Origin: Lacimicrobium alkaliphilum | GTDB taxonomy: Bacteria; Pseudomonadota; Gammaproteobacteria; Enterobacterales; Alteromonadaceae | DNA: 64,000 nucleotides | Direction of reading: 5' to 3' | NCBI RefSeq assembly: GCF_001466725.1 | Contig: NZ_CP013650.1 | Location: 1-64,000, forward strand | Part shown: positions 19,472 through 28,764 of the stretch, piece after piece | Position numbering within the stretch: the stretch's first letter is position 1 | Layout of the letters: the number at the start of each line of letters is the position of its first letter | The notes under the pieces: generated by a model | Database searches by the model: none | The model's input: the letters and a program-made list of their open reading frames with translations, nothing else | Told to the model about the DNA's origin: nothing | Program-made: the position numbers and the translations under genes

Positions 19472-19936
19472 CTAAATTAACTCCTGTTGTGCCTGTTCAA
19501 GGCGCAGCAACCAGGCTTTACGCTCCAGCCCCCCGGCATAGCCGGTGAGTGTGCCGTTTTTACCTATTATTCTGTGACAGGGCACCACGATAGCTAAAGG
19601 GTTACGGCCATTCGCCGCACCCACCGCGCGCACCGCTCTGGGTCTGCCGATCTTTGCTGCAATATCCGCGTAGCAAGCCGTCTGTGCGTAATCGATCAGC
19701 CCCAGTGCCTGCCACACCTGCTGCTGGAACTCGGTGCCTTTCGGTGCTAATGGCAGACTAAATTGCCGGCGCTGACCGGCGAAATATTCCTGAAGTTGTT
19801 CGCGGGCCTGCTCCAGCAGCGGATGCCGTACCGGGGGCGCATCCTGTTGCCGGATAAATTCAATGCTGTTTATGGCGTCATTGGTAGCCCGGATTGCCAG
19901 TAAACCTATCGGGGTTTGCATAAAGGTACTGTTCAT
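19472..19936 (-). CDS. ogt: methylated-DNA-protein-cysteine methyltransferase
   Basis: 154 residues. The active-site PCHR motif is present in AIVVPCHRIIGKNGTLTGYAGG, with the Cys that accepts the O6-methyl group, and the DNA-binding helix region GRPRAVRAVGAANGRNP precedes it. Suicidal repair of O6-alkylguanine. The start overlaps the end of the upstream Ada-AlkA gene by four bases, so the two repair functions are co-translated. Confidence 0.95.
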   Translation of the reverse strand: MNSTFMQTPIGLLAIRATNDAINSIEFIRQQDAPPVRHPLLEQAREQLQEYFAGQRRQFSLPLAPKGTEFQQQVWQALGLIDYAQTACYADIAAKIGRPRAVRAVGAANGRNPLAIVVPCHRIIGKNGTLTGYAGGLERKAWLLRLEQAQQELI

Positions 19937-21270
19937 AACATGCTCCAGAGTTGCAGGGTCAGATAGCTGCGCCAGGGTGCTGCCTGGTCCGGTTGTAGCG
20001 CATAGTTGGCGATTTGCTTTTTGATCACCAGATCGGAGTCCAGCCAGATATCCGGTTGTGAATAACCGCGCAGTTTAATGTAACTGACTGTCCAGGGACC
20101 AATGCCTTTGATCCCGAGCAGATCGTCCGGGTCAGGGTTTGCGTGCTGCAGATAATAGCTGGCAAAACGCTTCAGGGTTTCCCGGCGCGAGGAAGGCATT
20201 CGCAGGCTGGTTAAATCGGCCTCCGCTATCGCTTCCGGCAGCGGAAATAACCGCCCCCGTTCAGATGATTCACCACAAAGTTCTGTCAGTCGTGTCAGCA
20301 GACCAATGGCGGCCTTAACGCTGACCTGCTGGCCGAGTATGGCCCGGCAACCGGCTTCGAAGGGGGCCCATACTCCAGGCAGACGCAGACCCGGCAACTG
20401 ATCCTGTACTGCAATGCCACAGTTGGTCAGAGCCGTGCTTATCAGAGGCATCTGTGCATCCAGATCCAGTATCCGCCTGATCTGATCAATCACAGCCTTG
20501 AGATTATCCAGTGGCTGCATCTCCAGTTTCACCACAAAACAGTCGTTAGCCTCATCCACACGGGCATGGAACCAGCCTTGTCGCCCATCCATCCTGAAGG
20601 TTCTGGCATAACTGTCGTCATCCACCCACTCCATCTGCGGTACCGCTCTTAAGGCGAGAAAGTCCCGCACCTGAGGCCAGTTATACGGCGGCCTGAACGA
20701 TAATGTCAGCTCCAGCGCCCGGGTATGTTGCTGTTTGCCACGTATCTGGCTGGGCGTCAGTTGCAGGTGCTGACGAACATTGTCCTGCAATCGGCGGGCC
20801 GATTGAAAGCCTGCGGCCTGGGCTACCTGTTCAATGCTGAGGCCGGTCTGATGTAATAATTGCTTGGCAAATAACAGTTGCTGGTACAACTGGTAGCGTT
20901 TTGGCGCAAGACCAAGATGCTGCTGAAACAGGCCGCGCAGATAGCGGTCAGTGATACCGAGCTTTTCTGCAATCTGTTGCAGACTCAGATGCGGGAACGC
21001 ACTTAACAGTGACAGTGCACGCTCTACCGTAGTGTCCACCCCTTTCCAGGCATAGGACCCAGGTGCCGAATCGGGCCTGCAGCGCAGACAGGGGCGGTAG
21101 CCTGCCGCCATGGCCTGGGCAGCGAAGTTGTAATAGGTAACATTTTGCTCTTTTGGTAACACTGCCGGGCACACCGGGCGACAGAATATGCCGGTGCTTT
21201 TTACCGCCACAAAGAACACACCGTCAAAACGTTTGTCCCTTGCCATTCTCGCCTGTTGAAATGCCTGCAT
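19933..21270 (-). CDS. Ada N-terminal domain / AraC HTH / AlkA DNA glycosylase fusion
   Basis: 445 residues. The N-terminal Ada zinc domain contains GIFCRPVCP and the second cysteine pair CLRCRPD, the four ligands whose first Cys can accept a methyl from phosphotriesters. An AraC-type HTH (about 85-180, LSLQQIAEKLGITDRYLRGLF) follows. The C-terminal third is an AlkA-type 3-methyladenine glycosylase with the HhH LLGIKGIGPWTVSYIKLRG and the catalytic-Asp stretch DIWLDSDLVIK. It should sense alkylation, activate repair genes and excise bases. With Ogt next door the pair supplies the whole adaptive response. Confidence 0.9.
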   Translation of the reverse strand: MQAFQQARMARDKRFDGVFFVAVKSTGIFCRPVCPAVLPKEQNVTYYNFAAQAMAAGYRPCLRCRPDSAPGSYAWKGVDTTVERALSLLSAFPHLSLQQIAEKLGITDRYLRGLFQQHLGLAPKRYQLYQQLLFAKQLLHQTGLSIEQVAQAAGFQSARRLQDNVRQHLQLTPSQIRGKQQHTRALELTLSFRPPYNWPQVRDFLALRAVPQMEWVDDDSYARTFRMDGRQGWFHARVDEANDCFVVKLEMQPLDNLKAVIDQIRRILDLDAQMPLISTALTNCGIAVQDQLPGLRLPGVWAPFEAGCRAILGQQVSVKAAIGLLTRLTELCGESSERGRLFPLPEAIAEADLTSLRMPSSRRETLKRFASYYLQHANPDPDDLLGIKGIGPWTVSYIKLRGYSQPDIWLDSDLVIKKQIANYALQPDQAAPWRSYLTLQLWSML

Positions 21271-21565
21271 CTGGATTGTCAGATAATGAGTGATGACACA
21301 GATTCTAATCCTTCTGCAAAGAAAAACGCGATGAAAACGGAACTGAATAGCTTAAAAATATGTCCAGGGTTGTTGGCGTGCTGGTGTACAGGCCCATCAG
21401 CCGAAAAAGACGCAACAAGACGTCAAAGTTAAATTTGCCACGATGACAATGATACAATGACAAAACATAAAAATGACGTTGAACAGAACCGCTCTGAGAA
21501 CCAGTTGCAGGATCTGCTGTCTGTTCAACATGCCGTTTCAGATAACGAATCAGATTATAAATAAC

Positions 21566-22729
21566 ATGCGCTATTGGAGTTTCGCGGGGGTATTGTGGCT
21601 TTTCAGTCTGGCCGCATCCGCGCAGGACAACTGGGTTGGTCAGTTTGCCGAAGATGTAAAGCGGGAGGTGCGCCACCGCAATATTCCCGGTTACGCCTTT
21701 GCTGTAGTGTCTGCTGACCACCCTGAACAGATCTTCACCTATGGCCACAGTACTTATGGTGGTCAGCCCATCGATGAGACAACCCTGTTCAGGCTTGCCT
21801 CAGTGTCAAAAACATTTACCTCGGTATTGACCTCTAAACTGGTTGAACAGGGCAAGTTGCAGTGGAGCCTGCCGGTATCGCAACTGGCTCCTGACTATCC
21901 GTTTCTGCCGGAGCTGGCGAATACTCTGACCCTGAACCACATTATCAGTCAGTCCAGCGGTTATATGCCAAACGCTTACGATAACCTTATCGAAGCCAAT
22001 TATCCGGTAAAGCGGGTGTTGAATGAACTGGCCGGGCTGCAACCAATCTGTAAACCCGGCGAGTGTTATACCTATCAGAACGCCCTGTTCGGGGTGTTGT
22101 CAGAGGGACTTAATCATGGCCTGCAGCAGAATTACGGACAGTTACTGACTCAACATCTGTTAATGCCGCTGAATATGAAACGCACCAGCATTGGTCGTCA
22201 GCCATTGATCGCCGATGACAACTGGGCGCAACCTCATGTGCTGATTGGTCGTGGCAAATGGCGAAAGGTCAAAGTGCGGGAGGATTATTATCGTTTTGCC
22301 CCCGCTGCAGGCATTAACACCAGCATCAGGGATATGACTCAGTGGCTGAGGCTGATGCTGGGATACTACCCTCATATTCTTTCTGACTACGCCATTGAGG
22401 ATGTCCTGACGCCAAGAATACGCACCAGCAGAGAGCTGTACCGCCGACATTGGCGGGATCATCTGAATGACGCCCATTATGGTTTGGGTTGGCGCATCTA
22501 TGATTTTGATGGTCAGCGACTGGCTCATCACGGTGGATGGGTAAAAGGTTACCGTGCAGATATCAGCTTTGCTCCGGATCACGGTGTGGGTCTGGTGTTG
22601 CTGATGAATGCCGAGTCGAATGTTGTGAATGAAATCATCGTCAATTTCTGGCAGCAGCATTTTGAACTGGCAAAAATCCGCGCCAGGGCGTTGCCGGTTG
22701 TTTCTGCCAGCACCACGCAGGAGCAGTGA
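21566..22729 (+). CDS. secreted serine hydrolase, beta-lactamase/class C-like
   Basis: 387 residues from the ATG at 21566, chosen because it gives a clean signal peptide (RYWSFAGVLWLFSLAASAQ); the open frame extends to 21473 without one. SxxK is SVSK in FRLASVSKTFTS, the YxN position reads YQN in CYTYQNALFG, and the third motif is HHGGW in RLAHHGGWVKGY. Cysteines at PICKPGEC may form a disulfide. Related to the gene at 9400 only at family level. Substrate unknown. The ribosome binding site is weak. Confidence 0.85.
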   Translation: MRYWSFAGVLWLFSLAASAQDNWVGQFAEDVKREVRHRNIPGYAFAVVSADHPEQIFTYGHSTYGGQPIDETTLFRLASVSKTFTSVLTSKLVEQGKLQWSLPVSQLAPDYPFLPELANTLTLNHIISQSSGYMPNAYDNLIEANYPVKRVLNELAGLQPICKPGECYTYQNALFGVLSEGLNHGLQQNYGQLLTQHLLMPLNMKRTSIGRQPLIADDNWAQPHVLIGRGKWRKVKVREDYYRFAPAAGINTSIRDMTQWLRLMLGYYPHILSDYAIEDVLTPRIRTSRELYRRHWRDHLNDAHYGLGWRIYDFDGQRLAHHGGWVKGYRADISFAPDHGVGLVLLMNAESNVVNEIIVNFWQQHFELAKIRARALPVVSASTTQEQ

Positions 22730-22769
22730 GGTCGGTATAAATCCCCCGGAATAGCGAAAAAGGAGAACG

Positions 22770-23335
22770 ATGATGAGCAGACATTTTGAGAAGGCCGCAG
22801 GCCTTAATGAACAGCGTGATCCGGCCACAGAGGGCTATGTGTTTAACCAGACCATGTTGCGGATTAAGTCGCCACAGCGGACATTGGATTTTTATACCAG
22901 GTTGATGGGCATGACCCTGGTGCGTAAGCTTGATTTTGAGGATATGCAGTTTTCCCTTTACTTTCTGGCCGCCATCGACACGGATGACCTGCAACACTGG
23001 TGCGGCAATAGCACTGACACGCGTACCGTCGAAACCTTTTCCCGGCCGGCAATGCTGGAGCTTACCCATAACTGGGGGATGAAGAGAATGAGCAGTTGCA
23101 GTACCACAATGGCAATGACGAACCTAAGGGGTTTGGTCATATTGGCTTTGCCGTGCCAGACCTGGCAGCTGCCTGTGAACGTTTTCAGGCGCTGGATGTG
23201 CCTTTTGTAAAACGCCCCGGGGATGGAAAAATAAAGCAGATCGCCTTTATTCAGGATCCTGACGGTTACTGGATAGAAATCTTCCAGCCGGACCTGTTGC
23301 CTGATGCTCTGGCACAACATCTGACAAAAAAGTAG
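22770..23335 (+). pseudogene. gloA: lactoylglutathione lyase (glyoxalase I) with a single-base frameshift
   Basis: AAGGAG precedes the start. The first part reads [28 protein letters not shown]; the second part, in the next frame, reads [45 protein letters not shown], together the plant/human-like glyoxalase I of 188 residues. The frames meet at the G-run at 23074-23078: one extra base restores the gene ([18 protein letters not shown]). Metal ligands include the His and Glu of the FGHIG and WIEIF regions. Either a recent inactivation or a homopolymer error. Confidence 0.85.
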
Positions 23336-23365
23336 GGTCAGAGTAAACTTTTTAAGCGGCTGATA

Positions 23366-25465
23366 TTAATCGCTGCGCTTCAGCAGGCGCGAGAAATCCT
23401 CAGCGCTCATCGGATGGCCGAGCAGATAGCCCTGGCCATAGTCGCATTTAAGCTTTCTCATCAGCGCTTTTTGCTCCCGGGTTTCCAGTCCTTCCGCAAC
23501 AGACTGCATGCCCAGGCTCTTTGCCAGGCTGATAATGCTGGTAACAATATCCAGAGTGGTTTTTTTGTCTCCGGTGGCCTGAATAAATGAGCGGTCGATT
23601 TTCAGTTGATCCACAGGAAAGCTGTGCAGGTAGGAGAGTGAGGAGTAGCCGGTACCAAAATCGTCCAGCGACATCTTCACACCCATTTTTTTCAGTGCTT
23701 TCATTGCGGCAATAATACTGTCTGAACTGCGCAACAATACGGTTTCTGTGAACTCCAGCATAATATACTCTGCCGCCAGCTTGTTGTGGTTCAGAGCGTG
23801 CTCCACCTCTTCAACCAGGTTGCCACGATAAAACTGATCGGCGGCGAGGTTAATCGACAGGCGCACATGTTTATGGCCCTGTTGTAACCAGTGAGCCATC
23901 TGCGCACAGCCCTGTTGCAACACCCAATTGCCCACATCTGCCATCAAACCATGTTCTTCGAGCATAAACAGGAATTGGCCCGGGGCAAGCAGGCCCCGCT
24001 CCGGATGCTGCCAGCGCAATAACGCTTCAGCGCCCACCAGCGTGTCGTCACTCAGGCGATACAGTGGCTGGAAATACAGGCAAAACTCATCATTTTTTAT
24101 CGCCCGTTGTAATTGTGACAAAAGCACTATGTGTTTATTGGCGGCTTCATGCAGTTCATGGGTGAAGTAGCAATACTGACCACGGCCGCTTTGTTTGGCG
24201 GCATACATAGCCGTATCGGCGGTGCGCAACAAATCCTGGGCATCATCACCGTCTTCGGGATAGATGCTGATACCGATACTGGCACCCAACTGCAGCTGCT
24301 GGTTGCGGATAAAAAAGGGCGTTTCCAGCTGCTGCATGATCTTGTTGGCCACCATGGATACCGAATATTCCTGTTTGATCTCGGGCAGGTTAACCACGAA
24401 CTCGTCGCCACCCAGTCTGGCGATGGTGTCGCTGGCCCTGACACAATGAGTCAGGCGTTCGGCGACTTCTTTGAGGATCTCATCTCCGGTGTGATGGCCA
24501 AGTGAATCATTCACATGCTTGAATCTGTCCAGGTCAATCATCATTACTGCGGTGCGCGTGTTGTTGCGTCTTGCCCTTTCTATGGCGTTATCGATCCGAT
24601 CCTGCAGTTGTGTCCGGTTAGGCAGCCCGGTCAGATCGTCGTGGTGCGCCATATAATGAATACGCTCTTCAGACCGGGCCCGTTCTATGGCAATCCCGGC
24701 CAGATGCACGGCCCCGGCCACCACATCCTGGAGTTCATCATCAGGTGAGCGGGGTTGGTGATAATAGATGGCGAATGAGCCTAACACCTGCCCGGAAGGG
24801 CTGGTAACGGGCGTCGACCAGCACGCCCGCAGGTCATGTTTGAGTGCCAGCTCGCGATAATCCGTCCATAAGGGATCGTTGCTGATATCAGTCACGGTCA
24901 CAGGTTCATTGCGATACATGGCCGTGCCACAGGAACCCGTATTGGGACCAATTTTCAGACCAATAAGTGCCTGACTGTATTCCTCAGGTAGGCTCGGCGC
25001 CAGGCAGTCGGCAATGGTGTCGCCATCCTCAGCCAGTAACACAATGGAGGCCAGGGCGCCGTTTCCATGGCCCTCGACCCAGGTAGTTAACTGGCGCAGC
25101 ACCTGCTTAAGCGGAATGTTCGCTGTGATTAACTCCAGAATCTGGTATTGACCTGCGTGCAGCGCTTCGGCCCATTTTCGCTGGCGTATTTCATCCTTGA
25201 GGCTGGCAGTGAGTTCGTACAGGCTTTGCGTGATCAGCTTATTTTCGGCCAGTGCCTCAGCCAGTTCATAAGTACGCTGCTCTACTTTGTGTTCCAGCGT
25301 AAGAGTGGCCTGAAACAGGCCGAAGTCGGAGCCCTGCTGGCTCATGCTGCGCTCGGCTCTGTCCATCAGGGCGGTGATAATCTTATTCAGCCGGGCGATT
25401 TCCTCTCCGGGGCTTCTGCCGGACATGATATCAATGGCCTGATGAGCAGGTGTTTGATTTTTCAT
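23366..25465 (-). CDS. GAF-GGDEF-EAL c-di-GMP turnover protein
   Basis: 699 residues, soluble. A coiled region at about 1-100 is followed by a GAF domain (about 105-270, with GPNTGSCGTAMYRNEPV). A GGDEF domain (about 275-445) keeps an intact active site ARLGGDEFVV. The EAL domain (about 455-695) has AEALLRW, DDFGTGYSSL and KIDRSFI, so phosphodiesterase activity is likely, with cyclase activity possible. The start overlaps the stop of the upstream FIST gene by four bases, so that protein is the probable input partner. Confidence 0.92.
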   Translation of the reverse strand: MKNQTPAHQAIDIMSGRSPGEEIARLNKIITALMDRAERSMSQQGSDFGLFQATLTLEHKVEQRTYELAEALAENKLITQSLYELTASLKDEIRQRKWAEALHAGQYQILELITANIPLKQVLRQLTTWVEGHGNGALASIVLLAEDGDTIADCLAPSLPEEYSQALIGLKIGPNTGSCGTAMYRNEPVTVTDISNDPLWTDYRELALKHDLRACWSTPVTSPSGQVLGSFAIYYHQPRSPDDELQDVVAGAVHLAGIAIERARSEERIHYMAHHDDLTGLPNRTQLQDRIDNAIERARRNNTRTAVMMIDLDRFKHVNDSLGHHTGDEILKEVAERLTHCVRASDTIARLGGDEFVVNLPEIKQEYSVSMVANKIMQQLETPFFIRNQQLQLGASIGISIYPEDGDDAQDLLRTADTAMYAAKQSGRGQYCYFTHELHEAANKHIVLLSQLQRAIKNDEFCLYFQPLYRLSDDTLVGAEALLRWQHPERGLLAPGQFLFMLEEHGLMADVGNWVLQQGCAQMAHWLQQGHKHVRLSINLAADQFYRGNLVEEVEHALNHNKLAAEYIMLEFTETVLLRSSDSIIAAMKALKKMGVKMSLDDFGTGYSSLSYLHSFPVDQLKIDRSFIQATGDKKTTLDIVTSIISLAKSLGMQSVAEGLETREQKALMRKLKCDYGQGYLLGHPMSAEDFSRLLKRSD

Positions 25466-26601
25466 AAGTCCCCAGTTGGCGAACCAATAGCCATGCCGGT
25501 AAAGGTCTGGTTTACGTGCACCCCACTGTATTGCTCTCCATAGGAGTTAAAGCCGATTGTGCGGTACTGTTTTATCAGTTCGCTGGCTTGCGGCTTATCT
25601 CCGGTTTGTTCCAGCTCCAGCTTGCGTAACACGCAGTCAAAGGCCAGCAGCACCTGTGGCTTACCAATATCTGCACAGGCTTGTTGCAATGAAGTGGTCA
25701 GGTTATTGAGCAGGTCGACCCCATGAGCAACCCTGAACACCAGCCCTTCTTCAATGGCGCTATAGAAGGTCAGGCTACCATCGGGATTAGCCTGCTGAAT
25801 GGAGCGAACATATTCTTTGCCATTAATCATCACCACCACGGGGGAGCTGGCAAAGCGCATCAGGTTAAGATCTTTTTCATCGACACCGGTAAGTCGCGCA
25901 TACTCAGAGGCTGCGGGCAGACCATTGATCTCTGTTACCAATCGCTTGTGTGGCGCTGCACCGGTCACAACCAGGCGCTGATCTGTGGCGGCAAAATGCT
26001 GACTCTTGATTGCCGCGACCGGGCAGGATGTCGAGAGCAAAACCAGTACCGCGCTGTCGCGGTGAAATTCACCCTGATGAAAGACCAATGTCTGCCTGAA
26101 GTCCAGATCATCACCGGCTGACCCCCCGAGTAACGGCATAGTGGGCATGGTGTTATGTATCACCCGGGTCAGTGCGTCTTCACATTGCGATACGCCGTCC
26201 ACCAGCAGCAAAGCGAAGCTGTTAGTGAATGTCTCCGCTTTACTGTCTTTATGTCGGGCTTCAAGATCCCGGGTCTGGCGCTGAATCTGATTGAGCTTGG
26301 TTTTCTTTAAATCCTGTATGCACAGGCTTGAAGCGAAAAAACTGTCTGCCGGAAAACTGGCTCCGCTGAGGCTATTGTCCTGATAGCCTTGTGGCCCCAG
26401 CTCACCTGCAGTTGTACAGCCTATGACAGGCACGTCACCAAAACAGGTGACCATGGCTTCAGCCAGGGCGGGCAAATCATAGTGGCTGGAACAGAAGAAG
26501 AGCACCAGGCCCATACCGGGTTGTGCTACCTGCTGGTGAAAATCGCGGGCTGCGGCCGGTGCATCGGTGAGACAAGTCTGGCCCAGTTTTACATGCTGCA
26601 T
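25462..26601 (-). CDS. FIST-domain sensor (NosP-like size and context)
   Basis: 379 residues with FIST N (about 25-230; VIGCTTAGELG, LLLVDGVSQ, LLGGSAGDDLDF) and FIST C (about 230-370; EYARLTG, FYSAIEEGLVFRV, LLAFDCVLRKLEL, GFNSYGEQYSGVHVNQTFTG). FIST proteins of this length include NosP, a haem-binding nitric-oxide sensor encoded next to c-di-GMP enzymes or kinases. The coupling to a GAF-GGDEF-EAL protein matches that context. Haem binding cannot be shown from sequence; small-molecule sensing by FIST is the safer statement. Confidence 0.85.
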   Translation of the reverse strand: MQHVKLGQTCLTDAPAAARDFHQQVAQPGMGLVLFFCSSHYDLPALAEAMVTCFGDVPVIGCTTAGELGPQGYQDNSLSGASFPADSFFASSLCIQDLKKTKLNQIQRQTRDLEARHKDSKAETFTNSFALLLVDGVSQCEDALTRVIHNTMPTMPLLGGSAGDDLDFRQTLVFHQGEFHRDSAVLVLLSTSCPVAAIKSQHFAATDQRLVVTGAAPHKRLVTEINGLPAASEYARLTGVDEKDLNLMRFASSPVVVMINGKEYVRSIQQANPDGSLTFYSAIEEGLVFRVAHGVDLLNNLTTSLQQACADIGKPQVLLAFDCVLRKLELEQTGDKPQASELIKQYRTIGFNSYGEQYSGVHVNQTFTGMAIGSPTGDL

Positions 26602-26797
26602 TGGCGTTTCGGACCTCCTGAGGTTACAGAAAAATCTTCGCTGCCCTGGCGCCTTTTGTATTCCGATTACTGATAGTCTGTAACTGGCTCATCAAACCGG
26701 CGTTGAATTCCGGTCTGGTAATCTTTGCCACTATAGATCAGATCACAGGGGGCTGCCAGCATAACCCCTATCCGGCAGAACGACGGTCAGCTCCGGA

Positions 26798-27280
26798 TTA
26801 TCCTGCCAGATCTAGCCATTTGCCGCTGGTCAGCTCACCCAGTTGCACTGGTGTGAGTTTAAATACAGCATTAGGAGTGCCAGCCGCTGCCCAGATTTGT
26901 TCGTATTGCTGTAGTGTCTGATCAAGCATTGTTCTTATGGGGTTAGTATGTGCTACTGGAGGGATGCCGCCGATGGCGAAACCGGTATGCTGGCGGACGT
27001 AGTCTGCATCAGCCCGGGTAAGCTTTACTCCGGTTTGCTGGTGGATCTTACTGGTATCCACCCGGTGTGCGCCGCTGGCAATGACCAGTACCGGCTCGCC
27101 GGTATTTTTATCCATAAAAATCAGTGATTTTGCAATCTGACCCACCATACAGCCAATGGCCAAAGCGGCGTCTTCTGCACTGCGGGTTGAGCCGGGCAAT
27201 TCACAGACCACAAACTCCTGCCCATGACGGGCAAGGTAGTTCTGAACCCGGGCCGCGCTGGGTTTTAATGAATCAGTCAC
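26798..27280 (-). CDS. YbaK/EbsC-family aminoacyl-tRNA deacylase-like protein
   Basis: 160 residues. The family pattern is clear: TRSAEDAALAIGCMVGQIAKSLIF with the substrate-site Lys, VLVIASGAHRVDTSKI and the glycine-rich FAIGGIPPVAH. Relatives hydrolyse mischarged tRNA (Cys-tRNAPro, Ala-tRNAPro) or free deacylase substrates. Which specificity applies is not readable. It precedes a DUF805 gene on the same strand, with a 20-base gap between them. Confidence 0.9.
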   Translation of the reverse strand: MTDSLKPSAARVQNYLARHGQEFVVCELPGSTRSAEDAALAIGCMVGQIAKSLIFMDKNTGEPVLVIASGAHRVDTSKIHQQTGVKLTRADADYVRQHTGFAIGGIPPVAHTNPIRTMLDQTLQQYEQIWAAAGTPNAVFKLTPVQLGELTSGKWLDLAG

Positions 27281-27300
27281 GGTCTTTCTCCGATTTGATA

Positions 27301-27681
27301 TTAAAAACCAAGCCGCTGGTCAGCTTTGGGGCTGGTGCCATAGGCGTTTTCAACCGGCTCACCCTCGAACAGCATAAATACCAGCAGCACCAAACCGCCA
27401 ATTATCGGTATAAAAATCAACAAAAACCACCAGCCGCTGCGGCCGGTATCGTGCAACCGCCTGACCGTCACCGCAATGCCGGGGATCAGAACGGCCAGAC
27501 CATATATGGCGCCGAACAGGCCGACACCCGCTTCGGCATTTAAGGTTCCCGTTACCGCATCGACTAACCCCAGAAGGATACTGATCAGAAAGTTGAACAG
27601 GAAAAAGAACCAGTATTCCATTCTTCTCGCCCGGCCACTGAATACCGCGTACTTTTTTAATGCCTGCAGATACCAGTACAT
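27301..27681 (-). CDS. DUF805 inner-membrane protein
   Basis: 126 residues, with the DUF805 hallmark FSGRARRMEYWFFFLFNF, four membrane helices and VRRLHDTGRSGWWFLLIFIPIIGG. Proteins of this family occur widely; function unknown. Confidence 0.92.
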   Translation of the reverse strand: MYWYLQALKKYAVFSGRARRMEYWFFFLFNFLISILLGLVDAVTGTLNAEAGVGLFGAIYGLAVLIPGIAVTVRRLHDTGRSGWWFLLIFIPIIGGLVLLVFMLFEGEPVENAYGTSPKADQRLGF

Positions 27682-27731
27682 GCTTTCTCCTTGTATTTAT
27701 TCCGCTTGTCGAGGGTATCAGAGAGTCGACT

Positions 27732-28679
27732 TCAGGTTGAAGAACCCTGGCGCTGTTTCTCCAGTTCATCACAGAGTTTCTCACACAGCAGGTGGCTGCT
27801 GAGGTTGCGATCCACGCTGCAGCTTTGCAAATCACCGCGGGCCACCACGTCTAACCAGTGCTCCAGCATGGCATAAAAACCCTTTCCAGCCAGCATCGGT
27901 GTCCAGTCTGCCAGGTTCACTGCCCGCTTTTCTCCGGCTTCCAGCCAGTGGCCGCTGACAAGGCTGTCCAGCTCAAGGGTTTTATTCCGGTATCCCAGGC
28001 GGATGCGCTCACAGGTGGCGCCAAACTGACGATCCATACTTGCCTCAAAGATCCGTCCATCATATTGCCAATGGCAATCTATTCTCGCCAGCTTTTTCTG
28101 AGCAAACTGTGCGGTTAATTGTAACGGGGCATGATGTAATTCTCCGGTCAGATTAACGCTGTCCAGTACGTGAATAAAATCGTCAAAAATCATGCTGCGC
28201 AGGTTTCCGGGCATATTGTGCCGGTGTTTTTCCCAGCGTACCGCCCGCAGCTCTGAGGCCTGGAGCTTAGTTTCGCCCGGAGGGCCAGTTTGTTCCGTTA
28301 TCAGCGGCAGATAGCGTCGGTTGAAGCCAACAAACAGTGGCGTATTGTTTTGTGCGGCCAGCTCATACAGAGATTCACACCCGGCATAGCTGTCGCAAAG
28401 GGGTTTATCCACGAAGGTGGGTATGCCCAGATCGAGAAAAAAACGGGCCAGTGAATAATGTACCTCTGTTGCGGCATGAATCATCACCGCATCGATCTGA
28501 TGTCTGGGTAATTCTCTGTAGTCGGTGCAGCTCTGGCTAAAGCCATATTGTGCAGTCAGATGGGCCAGTGTCCGGGCATTGCGGCTGCACAGAATCCATT
28601 CTGTCGCCTGCCTGCCGGCGAGCATTGGCAGGTATGCTTTTTGGGCAATATCGCCGAGACCAATCAGGGCAATTTTCAT
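27732..28679 (-). CDS. Gfo/Idh/MocA-family oxidoreductase
   Basis: 315 residues. N-terminal Rossmann fold MKIALIGLGDIAQKAYLP with GxGxxA nucleotide binding, the DKP motif as TFVDKPLC, and a C-terminal alpha/beta domain. These enzymes oxidise or epimerise sugars with NAD(P). Located just beyond the AraC regulator on the opposite strand to the large cluster; related function is possible but it is separated from it by the regulator gene, so not certain. Confidence 0.85.
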   Translation of the reverse strand: MKIALIGLGDIAQKAYLPMLAGRQATEWILCSRNARTLAHLTAQYGFSQSCTDYRELPRHQIDAVMIHAATEVHYSLARFFLDLGIPTFVDKPLCDSYAGCESLYELAAQNNTPLFVGFNRRYLPLITEQTGPPGETKLQASELRAVRWEKHRHNMPGNLRSMIFDDFIHVLDSVNLTGELHHAPLQLTAQFAQKKLARIDCHWQYDGRIFEASMDRQFGATCERIRLGYRNKTLELDSLVSGHWLEAGEKRAVNLADWTPMLAGKGFYAMLEHWLDVVARGDLQSCSVDRNLSSHLLCEKLCDELEKQRQGSST

Positions 28680-28764
28680 CGGCGCACTCCGAACGGGAAA
28701 AACTCATCTTATATCAATTCAGGTTGTGTCCGAAACCGGGGTAAACCCACAGGCGAGTTACGCC

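Noticed and set aside
21305-21748. 147-residue minus-strand frame before the second serine hydrolase
   Set aside because: Overlaps the signal-peptide region of the plus-strand gene, and no family resemblance was seen.
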